Shown in pieces: positions 16,363 to 23,552 of a stretch of 64,000 nucleotides of DNA (the stretch's first letter is position 1; the number at the start of each line of letters is the position of its first letter). A program made the translations under genes and the position numbers. The notes under the pieces are model-generated. The model had not been told where the DNA came from. It did not search any database and worked only from the letters and a program-made list of their open reading frames with translations. The DNA is from Cryobacterium sp. N22 (lineage in GTDB: Bacteria > Actinomycetota > Actinomycetes > Actinomycetales > Microbacteriaceae), in contig NZ_PJJP01000034.1 of NCBI RefSeq assembly GCF_002929555.1, positions 62,001 through 126,000 on the forward strand. Direction: 5' to 3'.

Positions 16363-17364
16363 CTACCGGGCGAGCTTCGGCAGCACGTCGCGGCCGAAGA
16401 CGTCGATCCACTGGCGCTGGTTGCGGCCCACGTTGTGCAGGTAGATCTTGTCGAAGCCGAGGTCGACGAACTTCTGGATGTAGGCGCGGTGGTCGTCGGG
16501 ATCGGCGGAGATGATCATGCGGCCCTCGAAGTCCTCTGGGCGCACGAGTTTGGCCATCTGCTCGAACTCGAACGGCGAACGGATGTCGCCCTTGGGGAAC
16601 TTCATGCCGCCGTTGGGCCACTCGTGCAGCGCGTTGGCCATGGCCTCCTCGTCGGTCTCGGCCCAGCTCATGTGCAGCTGCAGCACCTTGGGCATGGTCG
16701 ACGGGTCCTTGCCGGCTTCGCGGGCGCCGTCGTCGAACTTGCCGAACAGCATCGAGATCTTCTCCAGCGGAGCGCCGACCGTGATGAGGCCGTCGGCGTG
16801 CCGGCCGGCGCGTTTGGCGGTGACCGGGCCGGCGGTGGCGACGAGGATCTCGGGCGCGACCTCCGGCATGGTCCACAGCCGGGTGGACTCGAGCTTGAAG
16901 AACTGGCCGGAGTGCTTGACGTCCTTGCCGGCAATGGATGCGGTGAACAGCTTCGAGATGATCTCGATGGCCTCGAACATACGGTTGATGCGCTCGGGCG
17001 CCTCGGGCCAGTAGCCGCCGACGATGTGCTCGTTCAGCGCCTCACCGGAACCCAGGCCCAGCCAGTGCCGGCCCGGGTACATCGAGGCGAGCGTGGCGGA
17101 GGCCTGCGCCACCATCGCGGGGTGCCAACGGAAAGTGGGCGCGGTGACGCCGGGACCCATGTCGCCCTTGGTGCGCTCACCGATCGCGGCGAGCACGCTC
17201 CACACGAACGAGGATTCGCCCTGGGCGGGCACCCACGGTTGGAAGTGGTCGGCCGCCATGACCCCGGAGAAGCCGTGCTCCTCCGCGTAGGCCGACAGGG
17301 CCACCGCCTCGGCGGGGGCGAACTGCTCCAACATGGCCGCGTAACCGATCTGCAATTCCGACAT
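16363..17364 (-). CDS. F420-dependent LLM-class oxidoreductase, FGD-like
   Basis: A 333-residue luciferase-like monooxygenase family enzyme of the F420-using branch near glucose-6-phosphate dehydrogenase (FGD). Typical pieces are [72 protein letters not shown] and [25 protein letters not shown]. It would transfer hydride between F420 and an unknown substrate; the FGD phosphate-binding residues cannot be confirmed here. AGGA lies seven bases before the ATG at 17364. It heads an operon with cofE and cofC, so a user of the cofactor is co-expressed with its makers. cofD/fbiA and fbiC are not in the window. Confidence 0.9.
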   Translation of the reverse strand: MSELQIGYAAMLEQFAPAEAVALSAYAEEHGFSGVMAADHFQPWVPAQGESSFVWSVLAAIGERTKGDMGPGVTAPTFRWHPAMVAQASATLASMYPGRHWLGLGSGEALNEHIVGGYWPEAPERINRMFEAIEIISKLFTASIAGKDVKHSGQFFKLESTRLWTMPEVAPEILVATAGPVTAKRAGRHADGLITVGAPLEKISMLFGKFDDGAREAGKDPSTMPKVLQLHMSWAETDEEAMANALHEWPNGGMKFPKGDIRSPFEFEQMAKLVRPEDFEGRMIISADPDDHRAYIQKFVDLGFDKIYLHNVGRNQRQWIDVFGRDVLPKLAR

Positions 17365-17433
17365 ACAGCCATCCTGCCACTCACGTGTGTCAGCGAGGTT
17401 TCTTAGGCGTCCGTGCCAAATAGGCTTAGGCGC

Positions 17434-18270
17434 ATGCGCATCGCCACCTGGAACGTCAACTCCATCCGTGCCCGCGTCGACCGGGTGGTCGACTGGATGG
17501 TGCGGGAGGACATCGACGTGCTCGCCATGCAGGAGATCAAATGCAAGCCTGAGCAGTTCCCCGCGCAGGCCTTCGAGGACGCCGGCTACGAGCTGGCCAT
17601 CCACGGCCTCAGCCAGTGGAACGGCGTCGCGTTCGCCAGCCGCCACGAGATGACGGATGTCGTCACCGCGTTCCCCGAGATGCCCGGCTTCCTCAAGGGC
17701 GAAGAGGGCCCCGGCCTGCCGTTGGAGGCCCGCGCGCTCGGCGTGACCGTGAACGAGATGCGCCTATGGAGCCTGTACGTGCCCAACGGCCGCACCCTCG
17801 ACGACCCGCACTACGTCTACAAGCTGGACTGGCTGACCCGCCTCAACACCCACGCCGCCGCTGAGCTGGCCAAGAACCCCCGGCTGGCGATGGCGCTGAT
17901 GGGCGACTGGAACGTGGCGCCACTGGACTCCGACGTGGGCGACCCCACCCTGGTTCCGGGCGTCTCCACCCACATCTCCGAGGCGGAGCGCAGCGCCTTC
18001 GAGGCGTTCGAGGCGGCGGGCTTCACCGACGTGGTGCGCCCGATCGTGCCGGAGGGCTTCACCTACTGGGACTACAAGCAGCTGCGGTTCCCGCGCAACG
18101 AGGGCCTGCGCATCGACTTCATCCTCGGCTCGCCGGCGTTCGCCGAGCTCGTGACGGATGCGAGCATCCACCGCAACGAACGCAAGGGTGACGCCCCGAG
18201 CGACCACGTGCCCGTGCTGGTGGACATCGAGACCGAGGACGAGGACGACGACCGCCCGATGATCTTCTAA
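17434..18270 (+). CDS. xthA: Exodeoxyribonuclease III
   Basis: A 278-residue AP endonuclease and 3'-5' exonuclease of base-excision repair. The endonuclease/exonuclease/phosphatase fold is clear: ATWNVNSIRARVDRVV at the N-terminus with the Mg-binding Asn, MQEIKCKPEQFP with the Glu, YVPNGRTLDDPHY, MGDWNVAP with the catalytic Asp-Asn pair, and SDHVPVLVDI with the final Asp-His. TAGGCT lies seven bases before the ATG, so the mRNA is probably leaderless. The gene stands alone, divergent from the F420 operon. Confidence 0.95.
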   Translation: MRIATWNVNSIRARVDRVVDWMVREDIDVLAMQEIKCKPEQFPAQAFEDAGYELAIHGLSQWNGVAFASRHEMTDVVTAFPEMPGFLKGEEGPGLPLEARALGVTVNEMRLWSLYVPNGRTLDDPHYVYKLDWLTRLNTHAAAELAKNPRLAMALMGDWNVAPLDSDVGDPTLVPGVSTHISEAERSAFEAFEAAGFTDVVRPIVPEGFTYWDYKQLRFPRNEGLRIDFILGSPAFAELVTDASIHRNERKGDAPSDHVPVLVDIETEDEDDDRPMIF

Positions 18271-18318
18271 CGGGGTCTCGACAAGCTCGACCAACGGCTC
18301 GTCGCCCATACTTAACGC

Positions 18319-18936
18319 ATGTCCCCTGCTGCATCCGGAAACGACGCGGCGCCACAAGCAGCCGCCGAGGCTCCCGTCACCGTCTCCATCCGCCGTCGCG
18401 TCGACCCCGACAGGTTCGACGAGGCCACCCACTGGGTGCAGACCGGGATAGACCTGGCCAACGAGTACCCGGGATTCCTCGGGTCCGGCTGGGTGCGCGC
18501 GCACGCCGGTTCCGCCCACTGGCACATGCTCTACAAGTTCAAGGATGCGGCCTCGCTGGATGCCTGGGAGCACTCGATCGCCCGCACCAGCTGGCTGCAC
18601 GAGGGTGAGGGCCTGGTGCTCGAGTCCCACGCGGTGCGGCGCACCGGCATCGAAGGCTGGTTCGACGAGTCCCAGACCAACGCCGGCCCGTCGGCGCCGA
18701 TCCAGCCGCCGCGCTGGAAGCAGGCCGTGGCCATCGGGCTGGGCTTCTTCCCGCTGAACGTGATCTTCACCTACCTGGTCACCGGGGTGGACCCGCACTG
18801 GAACGACATCCCGACGGTGCTCCGCATCCTGCTGACCACCTTCGTGATGGCGCCCACGATGACCTACCTGGTGATGCCCTTCATCACCCGCCGGTTGCGG
18901 CCCTGGCTGCAGAAGCCACCCAGGAAGAAAGCCTGA
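18319..18936 (+). CDS. Antibiotic-monooxygenase-like domain protein with two membrane helices
   Basis: A 205-residue protein. Residues 20-125 resemble the ABM (antibiotic biosynthesis monooxygenase) dimeric alpha-beta barrel (VTVSIRRRVDPDRFDEATHW, YPGFLGSGWVRAH, HMLYKFKDAASLDAWEHS). Two hydrophobic helices follow (AVAIGLGFFPLNVIFTYLV and ILLTTFVMAPTMTYLVMPF) and a basic tail. This arrangement is widespread in bacteria but of unknown substrate; no cofactor site can be named. CATACT lies six bases before the ATG, suggesting a leaderless mRNA. It converges on the AEC transporter gene. Confidence 0.8.
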   Translation: MSPAASGNDAAPQAAAEAPVTVSIRRRVDPDRFDEATHWVQTGIDLANEYPGFLGSGWVRAHAGSAHWHMLYKFKDAASLDAWEHSIARTSWLHEGEGLVLESHAVRRTGIEGWFDESQTNAGPSAPIQPPRWKQAVAIGLGFFPLNVIFTYLVTGVDPHWNDIPTVLRILLTTFVMAPTMTYLVMPFITRRLRPWLQKPPRKKA

Positions 18937-18948
18937 CCGTCCGGCGGC

Positions 18949-19869
18949 TCAGGCGAGCAGCGCCGCGACGATCACCAGCGCCGGGATCGCACCGATCGTG
19001 GTGACCAGCACGGTGTCCCGCGCCACCACCACGCCCCGGTCGTACCGGGACGCGAAGTTGAAGATGTTCTGCGCGGTCGGCAGCGCGCTCACGGTCACCA
19101 CGGCGAACAGCTCGGCGCCGGCCAGCCCGAACACGAACCGGCCGAACAGGTACGCGATGACGGGCATCAGCACCACCTTGATCGCCGACGCCGCGACCAC
19201 CTGCTTGCGCCCGGTGCCGGCCTGCAGCAGCCGCTGGCCGTGCAGGGACATGCCGAATGACATCAGCACCAGCGGGATCGCGGCGCCGCCGATGATATCC
19301 AGCGGCGCGATCACGGCGTCGGGCACCGGGATGCCGAAGGCGGCCACGAGCACGCCGAGCACGGAGGCGATGATCATCGGGTTCCGCAGCGGCTGGGTGA
19401 GGATGCTGCGCACCGACACCCGGCCGCGGGTGGAGGCGTCGAGGATGCTCAGGGTGATCGGCGCGAGAACGAGCAGCTGCAGCAGCAACACCGGCGCCAC
19501 GTACTGGGCGCTGCCGAGCACGTAGATGGCCACCGGCAGGCCGATGTTGTTGGCGTTCACGTAGGTGGCGCTGGTGGCGCCGAGCACGGTCTCCGGCAGC
19601 GGGTTCCGGAAGAAAATCCTGGCCAGCACGATATACAGCAGCATGCCGACGATCACGCTGCACAGCACCGTGGCGAGGAACGCGGAGAACAACACGTGCA
19701 CATCCGCGTGCGAGAGAACGGTGAACAGCAGCGCCGGGGTGGCCACGAAGAACGCGATGCGGTTGAGCACCCGGCCGGCGTCCTCGCCGGCCACGCCGGT
19801 GCGCTCGACGAGGTAACCCACCAGGATCACAAACCCGATGATCGAAAACCCGACCAGTACACCGCCCAC
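18949..19869 (-). CDS. AEC-family transporter
   Basis: A 306-residue integral membrane protein of the auxin efflux carrier family, secondary transporters of organic acids such as malate or malonate. About ten hydrophobic segments fall into two halves, with YVNANNIGLPVAIYVLG in the first and SALPTAQNIFNFASRY in the second, the broken-helix motifs of this family. The start is GTG at 19869, six bases after TAGGCT (leaderless pattern). Its substrate is not shown by its neighbours; it is divergent from the arsR-type gene. Confidence 0.9.
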   Translation of the reverse strand: MGGVLVGFSIIGFVILVGYLVERTGVAGEDAGRVLNRIAFFVATPALLFTVLSHADVHVLFSAFLATVLCSVIVGMLLYIVLARIFFRNPLPETVLGATSATYVNANNIGLPVAIYVLGSAQYVAPVLLLQLLVLAPITLSILDASTRGRVSVRSILTQPLRNPMIIASVLGVLVAAFGIPVPDAVIAPLDIIGGAAIPLVLMSFGMSLHGQRLLQAGTGRKQVVAASAIKVVLMPVIAYLFGRFVFGLAGAELFAVVTVSALPTAQNIFNFASRYDRGVVVARDTVLVTTIGAIPALVIVAALLA

Positions 19870-19950
19870 TCTTCGAGCCTACGGCCACCGCCGATGCCGG
19901 ATTCGCACCCGGCTGGGCCACGGCTTCAGCAGCCGGCTCGTTATTTAGCC

Positions 19951-19980
19951 TTGTCTTTAATTAACCACAAGGTTTATTAT
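19951..19980 (+). promoter_or_regulatory. Promoter and operator of the ArsR/SRPBCC pair
   Basis: TTGTCT (19951-19956), an 18-bp spacer and TATTAT (19975-19980) form a strong promoter, with the ATG six bases further. Within the spacer AATTAACC-acaa-GGTTTATT (19959-19978) is a near-perfect palindrome, a likely binding site for the ArsR product itself. The region is AT-rich against its surroundings. Confidence 0.7.
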
Positions 19981-19986
19981 TGGTGC

Positions 19987-20325
19987 ATGGCAACGGATCA
20001 ACTCAGCAGGACCTTCGCGGCGCTCTCCGACCCCACCCGTCGGGCTATTCTCGCGATGCTGTCGCAGGGCGAGGCTACGGTGAACGACATCGCGGCACCG
20101 TTCGAGATGAGCCTGCCGGCAATTTCGAAGCACCTTCAGGTGCTCGAGAGGGCGGCGCTGATCTCCCGCGGCCGCGACGCCCAGTGGCGGCCGGCGCGGC
20201 TGAACGCCGTGACGCTCGCCCCCGCGGCCGACTGGATCGACGGCTACCGCCGGTTCTGGGACAGAAGTTTCGATGCGCTTGACGACCAGCTCACCTCCGA
20301 AGAGAAAGGCACGACCAATGACTGA
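19987..20325 (+). CDS. ArsR-family transcriptional regulator
   Basis: A 112-residue winged-helix repressor. RTFAALSDPTRRAILAML starts the family fold and MSLPAISKHLQVLERAALISR is the recognition helix. It lacks the cysteines of metal-sensing ArsR proteins, so it belongs to the non-metal group often paired with SRPBCC proteins. It overlaps the next gene by 8 bp (ATGACTGA), showing one transcript. The palindrome in its own promoter spacer suggests autorepression. The ATG at 19987 was chosen because the strong promoter leaves no room for a longer start. Confidence 0.92.
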   Translation: MATDQLSRTFAALSDPTRRAILAMLSQGEATVNDIAAPFEMSLPAISKHLQVLERAALISRGRDAQWRPARLNAVTLAPAADWIDGYRRFWDRSFDALDDQLTSEEKGTTND

Positions 20326-20761
20326 GACACACGGCTCCCACATCACCCGCACGTTCGCGGCACCACCAGAAGCCGTCTTCGATGCCTGGGTGACCCCGGC
20401 AACCTTCGCCGCGTGGTGGGGCGGCAGCGCGGCCGAGGTCCCCCTCGACTCCGTCTCGCTGGACGTCCGCCCAGGGGGCACCTGGAAGGCCACCATGATT
20501 CTCAGTCCGGACCTGCAGTTCCATTGGCGGGGCGAGTACCTCGAGGTCGACCGCCCGAACAAGCTGGTGCTGACCACGACGTTCCAACCCGGTGACGCCC
20601 GCGAACTGCTCACCGTGGTGCTCACCGCAGTGGACGGCGGCACCGAGATGCGCTTCAGCCAGACCGGCGGCAACCTCTCTGCCGAGGAGTACGAAGGCAC
20701 GACGGTGGGCTGGCGGGCCGTGTTCGACGCAATGGACACCACCCTCGCTGCCAGGGTCTAA
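20318..20761 (+). CDS. SRPBCC (AHSA1-like) domain protein
   Basis: A 147-residue START-like ligand-binding protein: ITRTFAAPPEAVFDAWVTPATFAAWWGG is the family start and VLTAVDGGTEMRFSQTGG the central strand. Such proteins bind small hydrophobic ligands or act as co-chaperone-like modules; no enzymatic residue can be assigned. Its start overlaps the ArsR stop by 8 bp, and arsR-AHSA1 pairs of this kind are common in actinobacteria, where the regulator probably responds to the same signal. Function unknown. Confidence 0.88.
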   Translation: MTETHGSHITRTFAAPPEAVFDAWVTPATFAAWWGGSAAEVPLDSVSLDVRPGGTWKATMILSPDLQFHWRGEYLEVDRPNKLVLTTTFQPGDARELLTVVLTAVDGGTEMRFSQTGGNLSAEEYEGTTVGWRAVFDAMDTTLAARV

Positions 20762-20810
20762 GAGCCGCGCCGCTCTTTCGCCGCGGACGCCGCTCCCCTA
20801 CGCTCGACTC

Positions 20811-21626
20811 ATGCCTCACCTCACCGTGCCGGGCGCGAGCCTGTACTACGAAACCGACGGACATGCCTCGAAGCCGGCGCTTCTGCTGCTTCATGCGGGT
20901 ATCGCGAACCTACGCATGTGGGATCCGCAGATCGAGGCGTTGGCCGCGGACCACTTCGTCATCCGCTTCGACACCCGCGGCTTCGGCCAGACCAGCACCG
21001 ACGATGTCGAGTTCTCCAACCGGGCGGATGCGCTGGCCGTGCTCGACCATCTCGGCGTGGCCCGCGCCACCCTGATCGGCTGCTCCCGCGGCGGCGGCAT
21101 CGCCATCGACCTCGCGGTGGAGAGCCCGGACCGGGTGGCCGGGCTGATCGTGATCGGCTCGGGACCGAGCGGGTTCCCCGACACGGAGCTGACCGAGGTG
21201 GAGGACGCCAGGTTCGACGAGATCGACCAGGCCTTCGAAGCCCAGGACTGGCACAGGCTGGCCCGGCTCGAGGCCGCGATCTGGGATTTCGGCCCGCTGC
21301 GCCGCGAGGAGGACCTCGACCCCGAGTTCGTCGAGGCCGCCTACGCGCTCAACCGGGTGAATGTCATCCACGCCGAGGAGCACCCCGTGTCGCTTCCCCT
21401 CGAACCGCCCGCCTACGACAGGGTCGTCGACATCGAGGTGCCCACCCTGGTGACGGTGGGCGAGTACGACATGTCGGAGGTGCTCGCGGCCTACGAGTAC
21501 CTGGTCTCCACGGTGCCCGACGCCAGCGGATGTGTGTTTCGCGACACCGCACACCTGCCGAACGTGGAACGCCCCGAAGATGTGCAGCGAGTGCTGCTCG
21601 GCTGGCTCGCCGAGAACAACCTGTAG
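20811..21626 (+). CDS. Alpha/beta-fold hydrolase
   Basis: A 271-residue hydrolase. The nucleophile elbow IGCSRGGGIAIDLA places a serine near residue 88; the oxyanion segment LLLHAGIANLRMWDPQ precedes it, and DTAHLPNVERPEDV near the end supplies the histidine. The pattern is closest to 3-oxoadipate enol-lactonase-like and other small esterases, but no lactone pathway genes are near, so the substrate is unknown. TACGCT lies six bases before the ATG, fitting a leaderless message separate from the SRPBCC gene. Confidence 0.88.
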   Translation: MPHLTVPGASLYYETDGHASKPALLLLHAGIANLRMWDPQIEALAADHFVIRFDTRGFGQTSTDDVEFSNRADALAVLDHLGVARATLIGCSRGGGIAIDLAVESPDRVAGLIVIGSGPSGFPDTELTEVEDARFDEIDQAFEAQDWHRLARLEAAIWDFGPLRREEDLDPEFVEAAYALNRVNVIHAEEHPVSLPLEPPAYDRVVDIEVPTLVTVGEYDMSEVLAAYEYLVSTVPDASGCVFRDTAHLPNVERPEDVQRVLLGWLAENNL

Positions 21627-21639
21627 CGCCCCTTAACTG

Positions 21640-21702
21640 CCGCGAAAGCGGCCATGTGGTTGCTTCGAGAGGCTCGAGGCAACCACACGACCGCTCTCGC
21701 GG
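21640..21702. terminator. Long hairpin between convergent genes
   Basis: Arms at 21640-21663 and 21679-21702 are 24 bp long and match at 21 positions; as RNA, the mismatches can partly form G-U pairs. The 15-nt loop holds a further CGAG/CTCG stem. It lies between the hydrolase and the DUF5692-like gene, which converge here, so it probably ends both transcripts. Confidence 0.75.
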
Positions 21703-21753
21703 GATGGTGCTGCGCGGAACGCGGGATGGTGCTGCGCGGAACGCGGGATGGTG
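21699..21753. repeat. 22-bp tandem repeat, about 2.5 copies
   Basis: GCGGGATGGTGCTGCGCGG followed by AAC is repeated exactly at 21699-21720 and 21721-21742, and the first 11 bases appear again at 21743-21753. The array overlaps the right arm of the hairpin and reaches almost to the stop codon of the minus-strand gene. Confidence 0.9.
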
Positions 21754-21763
21754 TGGTGCGGAG

Positions 21764-22738
21764 CTAGACGCGGGAGGCGACCGGCGCGGCGGGAGCGCTC
21801 GTGCCGGGTTCGGCATCCAGCGGCCGGTTGTCGGCCAGCACCTTCTGGTAGGCGGGCAGCTCCACGAACAGCTCGTCCTTCAGCGGGTTGCGCTTGGTGC
21901 GCACGATGACGCGCACCTGGTAGACGACCACGGCGATGTTGGCGGCCAGCGAGATCGCGCTGACGATGAACAGCGCGGTGGGGTTGTGCGAGGACTCGAC
22001 CGCGAACTTCGAGCTGGTCACGAACGTGGGCACGGCCATGGTGAACATCATCCAGAACGCCAGGGTCTGCGCCCGGTGCTGCAGCCAGGCACCACGCTTG
22101 ATGAAGAACGCGGGGATGGTGCAGGAGATCAGCAGGGCGGCGCCGGCATAGAAGGAGTGGTCACCGACGGCGTTGTAGACGTAGGCGAAGTTCCACAGGT
22201 CGTACGCGATGATCCAGAACCAGAGCATGTCGGGCCAGATCATGTCCTTCTTCTTGCCGCGGCTGATGATGATGCCCGCCCAGCCGCAGATGGTGACCAG
22301 GTTGAGCAGGCCGGCTATGCCGTTCATGATGTTCCACGGGCCGCCCACCATGAAGACGCCGTCAACCATGCCCTGCATGCCGTACACCTGGAAGTCGCGG
22401 ATGACCGCCTCGAAGATGTTCAGCGCGAGGATCGCCGCCGGGAACATCAGCCAGTACCTGTTTTTCTGCAGCTTCGGGATGAAGCGGATGGCCATGAAGC
22501 CCAGGCAGCCGGCCAGCGCGGAGTACACCTTGACCCAGTGGAACCAGGTTCCGGTGCTGGAGTCGGCGCCCGCGGTGTGCGGCCAGACGAAGATGGTGAG
22601 CACCACCGGCAACCCGATGAACAACACGAGCGCGGCCCACTTGCTGGCTCGGGCGATCTCGTTGGCAAGCATCAGGCCCGCCACCACCGCAACCCACATC
22701 AGCGTGGAGTACCAGGGGATTGACTCGTACAGGAACAT
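21764..22738 (-). CDS. Polytopic membrane protein, DUF5692-like
   Basis: A 324-residue membrane protein with about eight hydrophobic segments and aromatic-rich loops (IPWYSTLMWVAVVAGLM, WPDMLWFWIIAYDLWNFAYV). It resembles proteins labelled DUF5692, whose function is not known; I hold that label with moderate confidence. The C-terminal 60 residues are hydrophilic and cytoplasmic-looking. GGAG lies eight bases before the ATG at 22738. It follows a TetR-family gene by 51 bp on the same strand and is probably its target, which would fit a carrier induced by a small hydrophobic compound. Confidence 0.72.
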   Translation of the reverse strand: MFLYESIPWYSTLMWVAVVAGLMLANEIARASKWAALVLFIGLPVVLTIFVWPHTAGADSSTGTWFHWVKVYSALAGCLGFMAIRFIPKLQKNRYWLMFPAAILALNIFEAVIRDFQVYGMQGMVDGVFMVGGPWNIMNGIAGLLNLVTICGWAGIIISRGKKKDMIWPDMLWFWIIAYDLWNFAYVYNAVGDHSFYAGAALLISCTIPAFFIKRGAWLQHRAQTLAFWMMFTMAVPTFVTSSKFAVESSHNPTALFIVSAISLAANIAVVVYQVRVIVRTKRNPLKDELFVELPAYQKVLADNRPLDAEPGTSAPAAPVASRV

Positions 22739-22789
22739 CTTCGTTTCTCCTTATTCGGTTTTCTTTATGGGGTGGTGCGGCGGTGTTGG

Positions 22790-23407
22790 TTATAGGGCTG
22801 GTTCGGGCGGAGTGCCCATGTCCAGGTGCAGCGTCTGCCGCACGATGGCGACCAGAACCTCGTCGTCGACATCTGGCGACGAGCGCACCAGGCCGATCAG
22901 GCCGTAGACCAACACGTAGAAGACCTCGCCGACGTGGTCGATCTCGATGTGGTGCGCCCGGGCGTAGGCCTCGACCGTGGTCACCCGCAGGCGCTCGACG
23001 ATGGCGCGCACGGCGCGGTCCACGAACCGGTTGTAGAGGCCGGCGTTCTCGGGGTGGCCGAGGTCCTCGCGGAACATGTCCTTGGCGTGCAGGTGGTGGC
23101 GGAACAGCACGACGCAGTCCAGCAGCGCCTTCGACACGTTGCCGGGCTCCCGGTCGGCGTCCCAGCGGGAGACGGCCTCGACGAACTCAGCGATGTGGTC
23201 CTCGAAGATCAGGTCGATCAACGCGTCCCGGTCGGGAAAGTAGTGGTAGATCAGGCCCCGCGTGACGCCGACGCGCTTGGCGATCTCGGTGACGGAGACC
23301 TTGGCCACGCCCCGTTCGGCGAAGAGCTGCCGGGTGGCGGCGACGATCTCGTCGTGGCGCTCGTCGGGCTGTTTGCTCAGCCGCGGGGAGGTCTTCGTGG
23401 TGCTCAT
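22790..23407 (-). CDS. TetR-family transcriptional regulator
   Basis: A 205-residue repressor. Residues 15-60 form the DNA-binding domain (IVAATRQLFAERGVAKVSVTEIAKRVGVTRGLIYHYFPDRD, given in parts: helix-turn-helix around VTEIAKRVGVTRGLIYHYF). The rest is a ligand domain without recognisable specificity. I set the start at the ATG at 23407, since TACCGT ends six bases before it and a TTGACG -35 box lies 18 bp further up; two copies of TTGAC/TGAC...GTCA overlap that -35 box, so it likely represses itself and the membrane protein gene downstream. Confidence 0.9.
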   Translation of the reverse strand: MSTTKTSPRLSKQPDERHDEIVAATRQLFAERGVAKVSVTEIAKRVGVTRGLIYHYFPDRDALIDLIFEDHIAEFVEAVSRWDADREPGNVSKALLDCVVLFRHHLHAKDMFREDLGHPENAGLYNRFVDRAVRAIVERLRVTTVEAYARAHHIEIDHVGEVFYVLVYGLIGLVRSSPDVDDEVLVAIVRQTLHLDMGTPPEPAL

Positions 23408-23413
23408 GATCGC

Positions 23414-23457
23414 ACGGTACTCCCGCGGTTGACACAGCGTCAATGACACCGCGTCAA
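23414..23457 (-). promoter_or_regulatory. Self-regulated promoter of the TetR gene with two operators
   Basis: On the minus strand TTGACG (23443-23438), 18 bp and TACCGT (23419-23414), then six bases to the ATG. Two near-identical sites, TTGACGCGGTGTCA (23457-23444) and TTGACGCTGTGTCA (23443-23430), lie end to end; the second covers the -35 box. Each has TGAC/GTCA symmetry. Confidence 0.7.
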
Positions 23458-23552
23458 TCGCCCCGAAGTGGGGTGTCCCCTGTGGGCAACTCGCTCCGCC
23501 GCGCCGCCGAACCACTAGCCTGTGGAAGCCGCACCATTCATCAGGGGGATTG

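Noticed and set aside
16361..16876. N-terminal extension of cofE into the upstream gene
   Set aside because: The added residues are the out-of-frame shadow of the FGD-like gene; the ATG at 16360 starts right after its stop.
23550..23552. TTG start of the giant membrane protein
   Set aside because: It directly precedes an ATG in the same frame; the ATG is the stronger choice and the difference is one residue.
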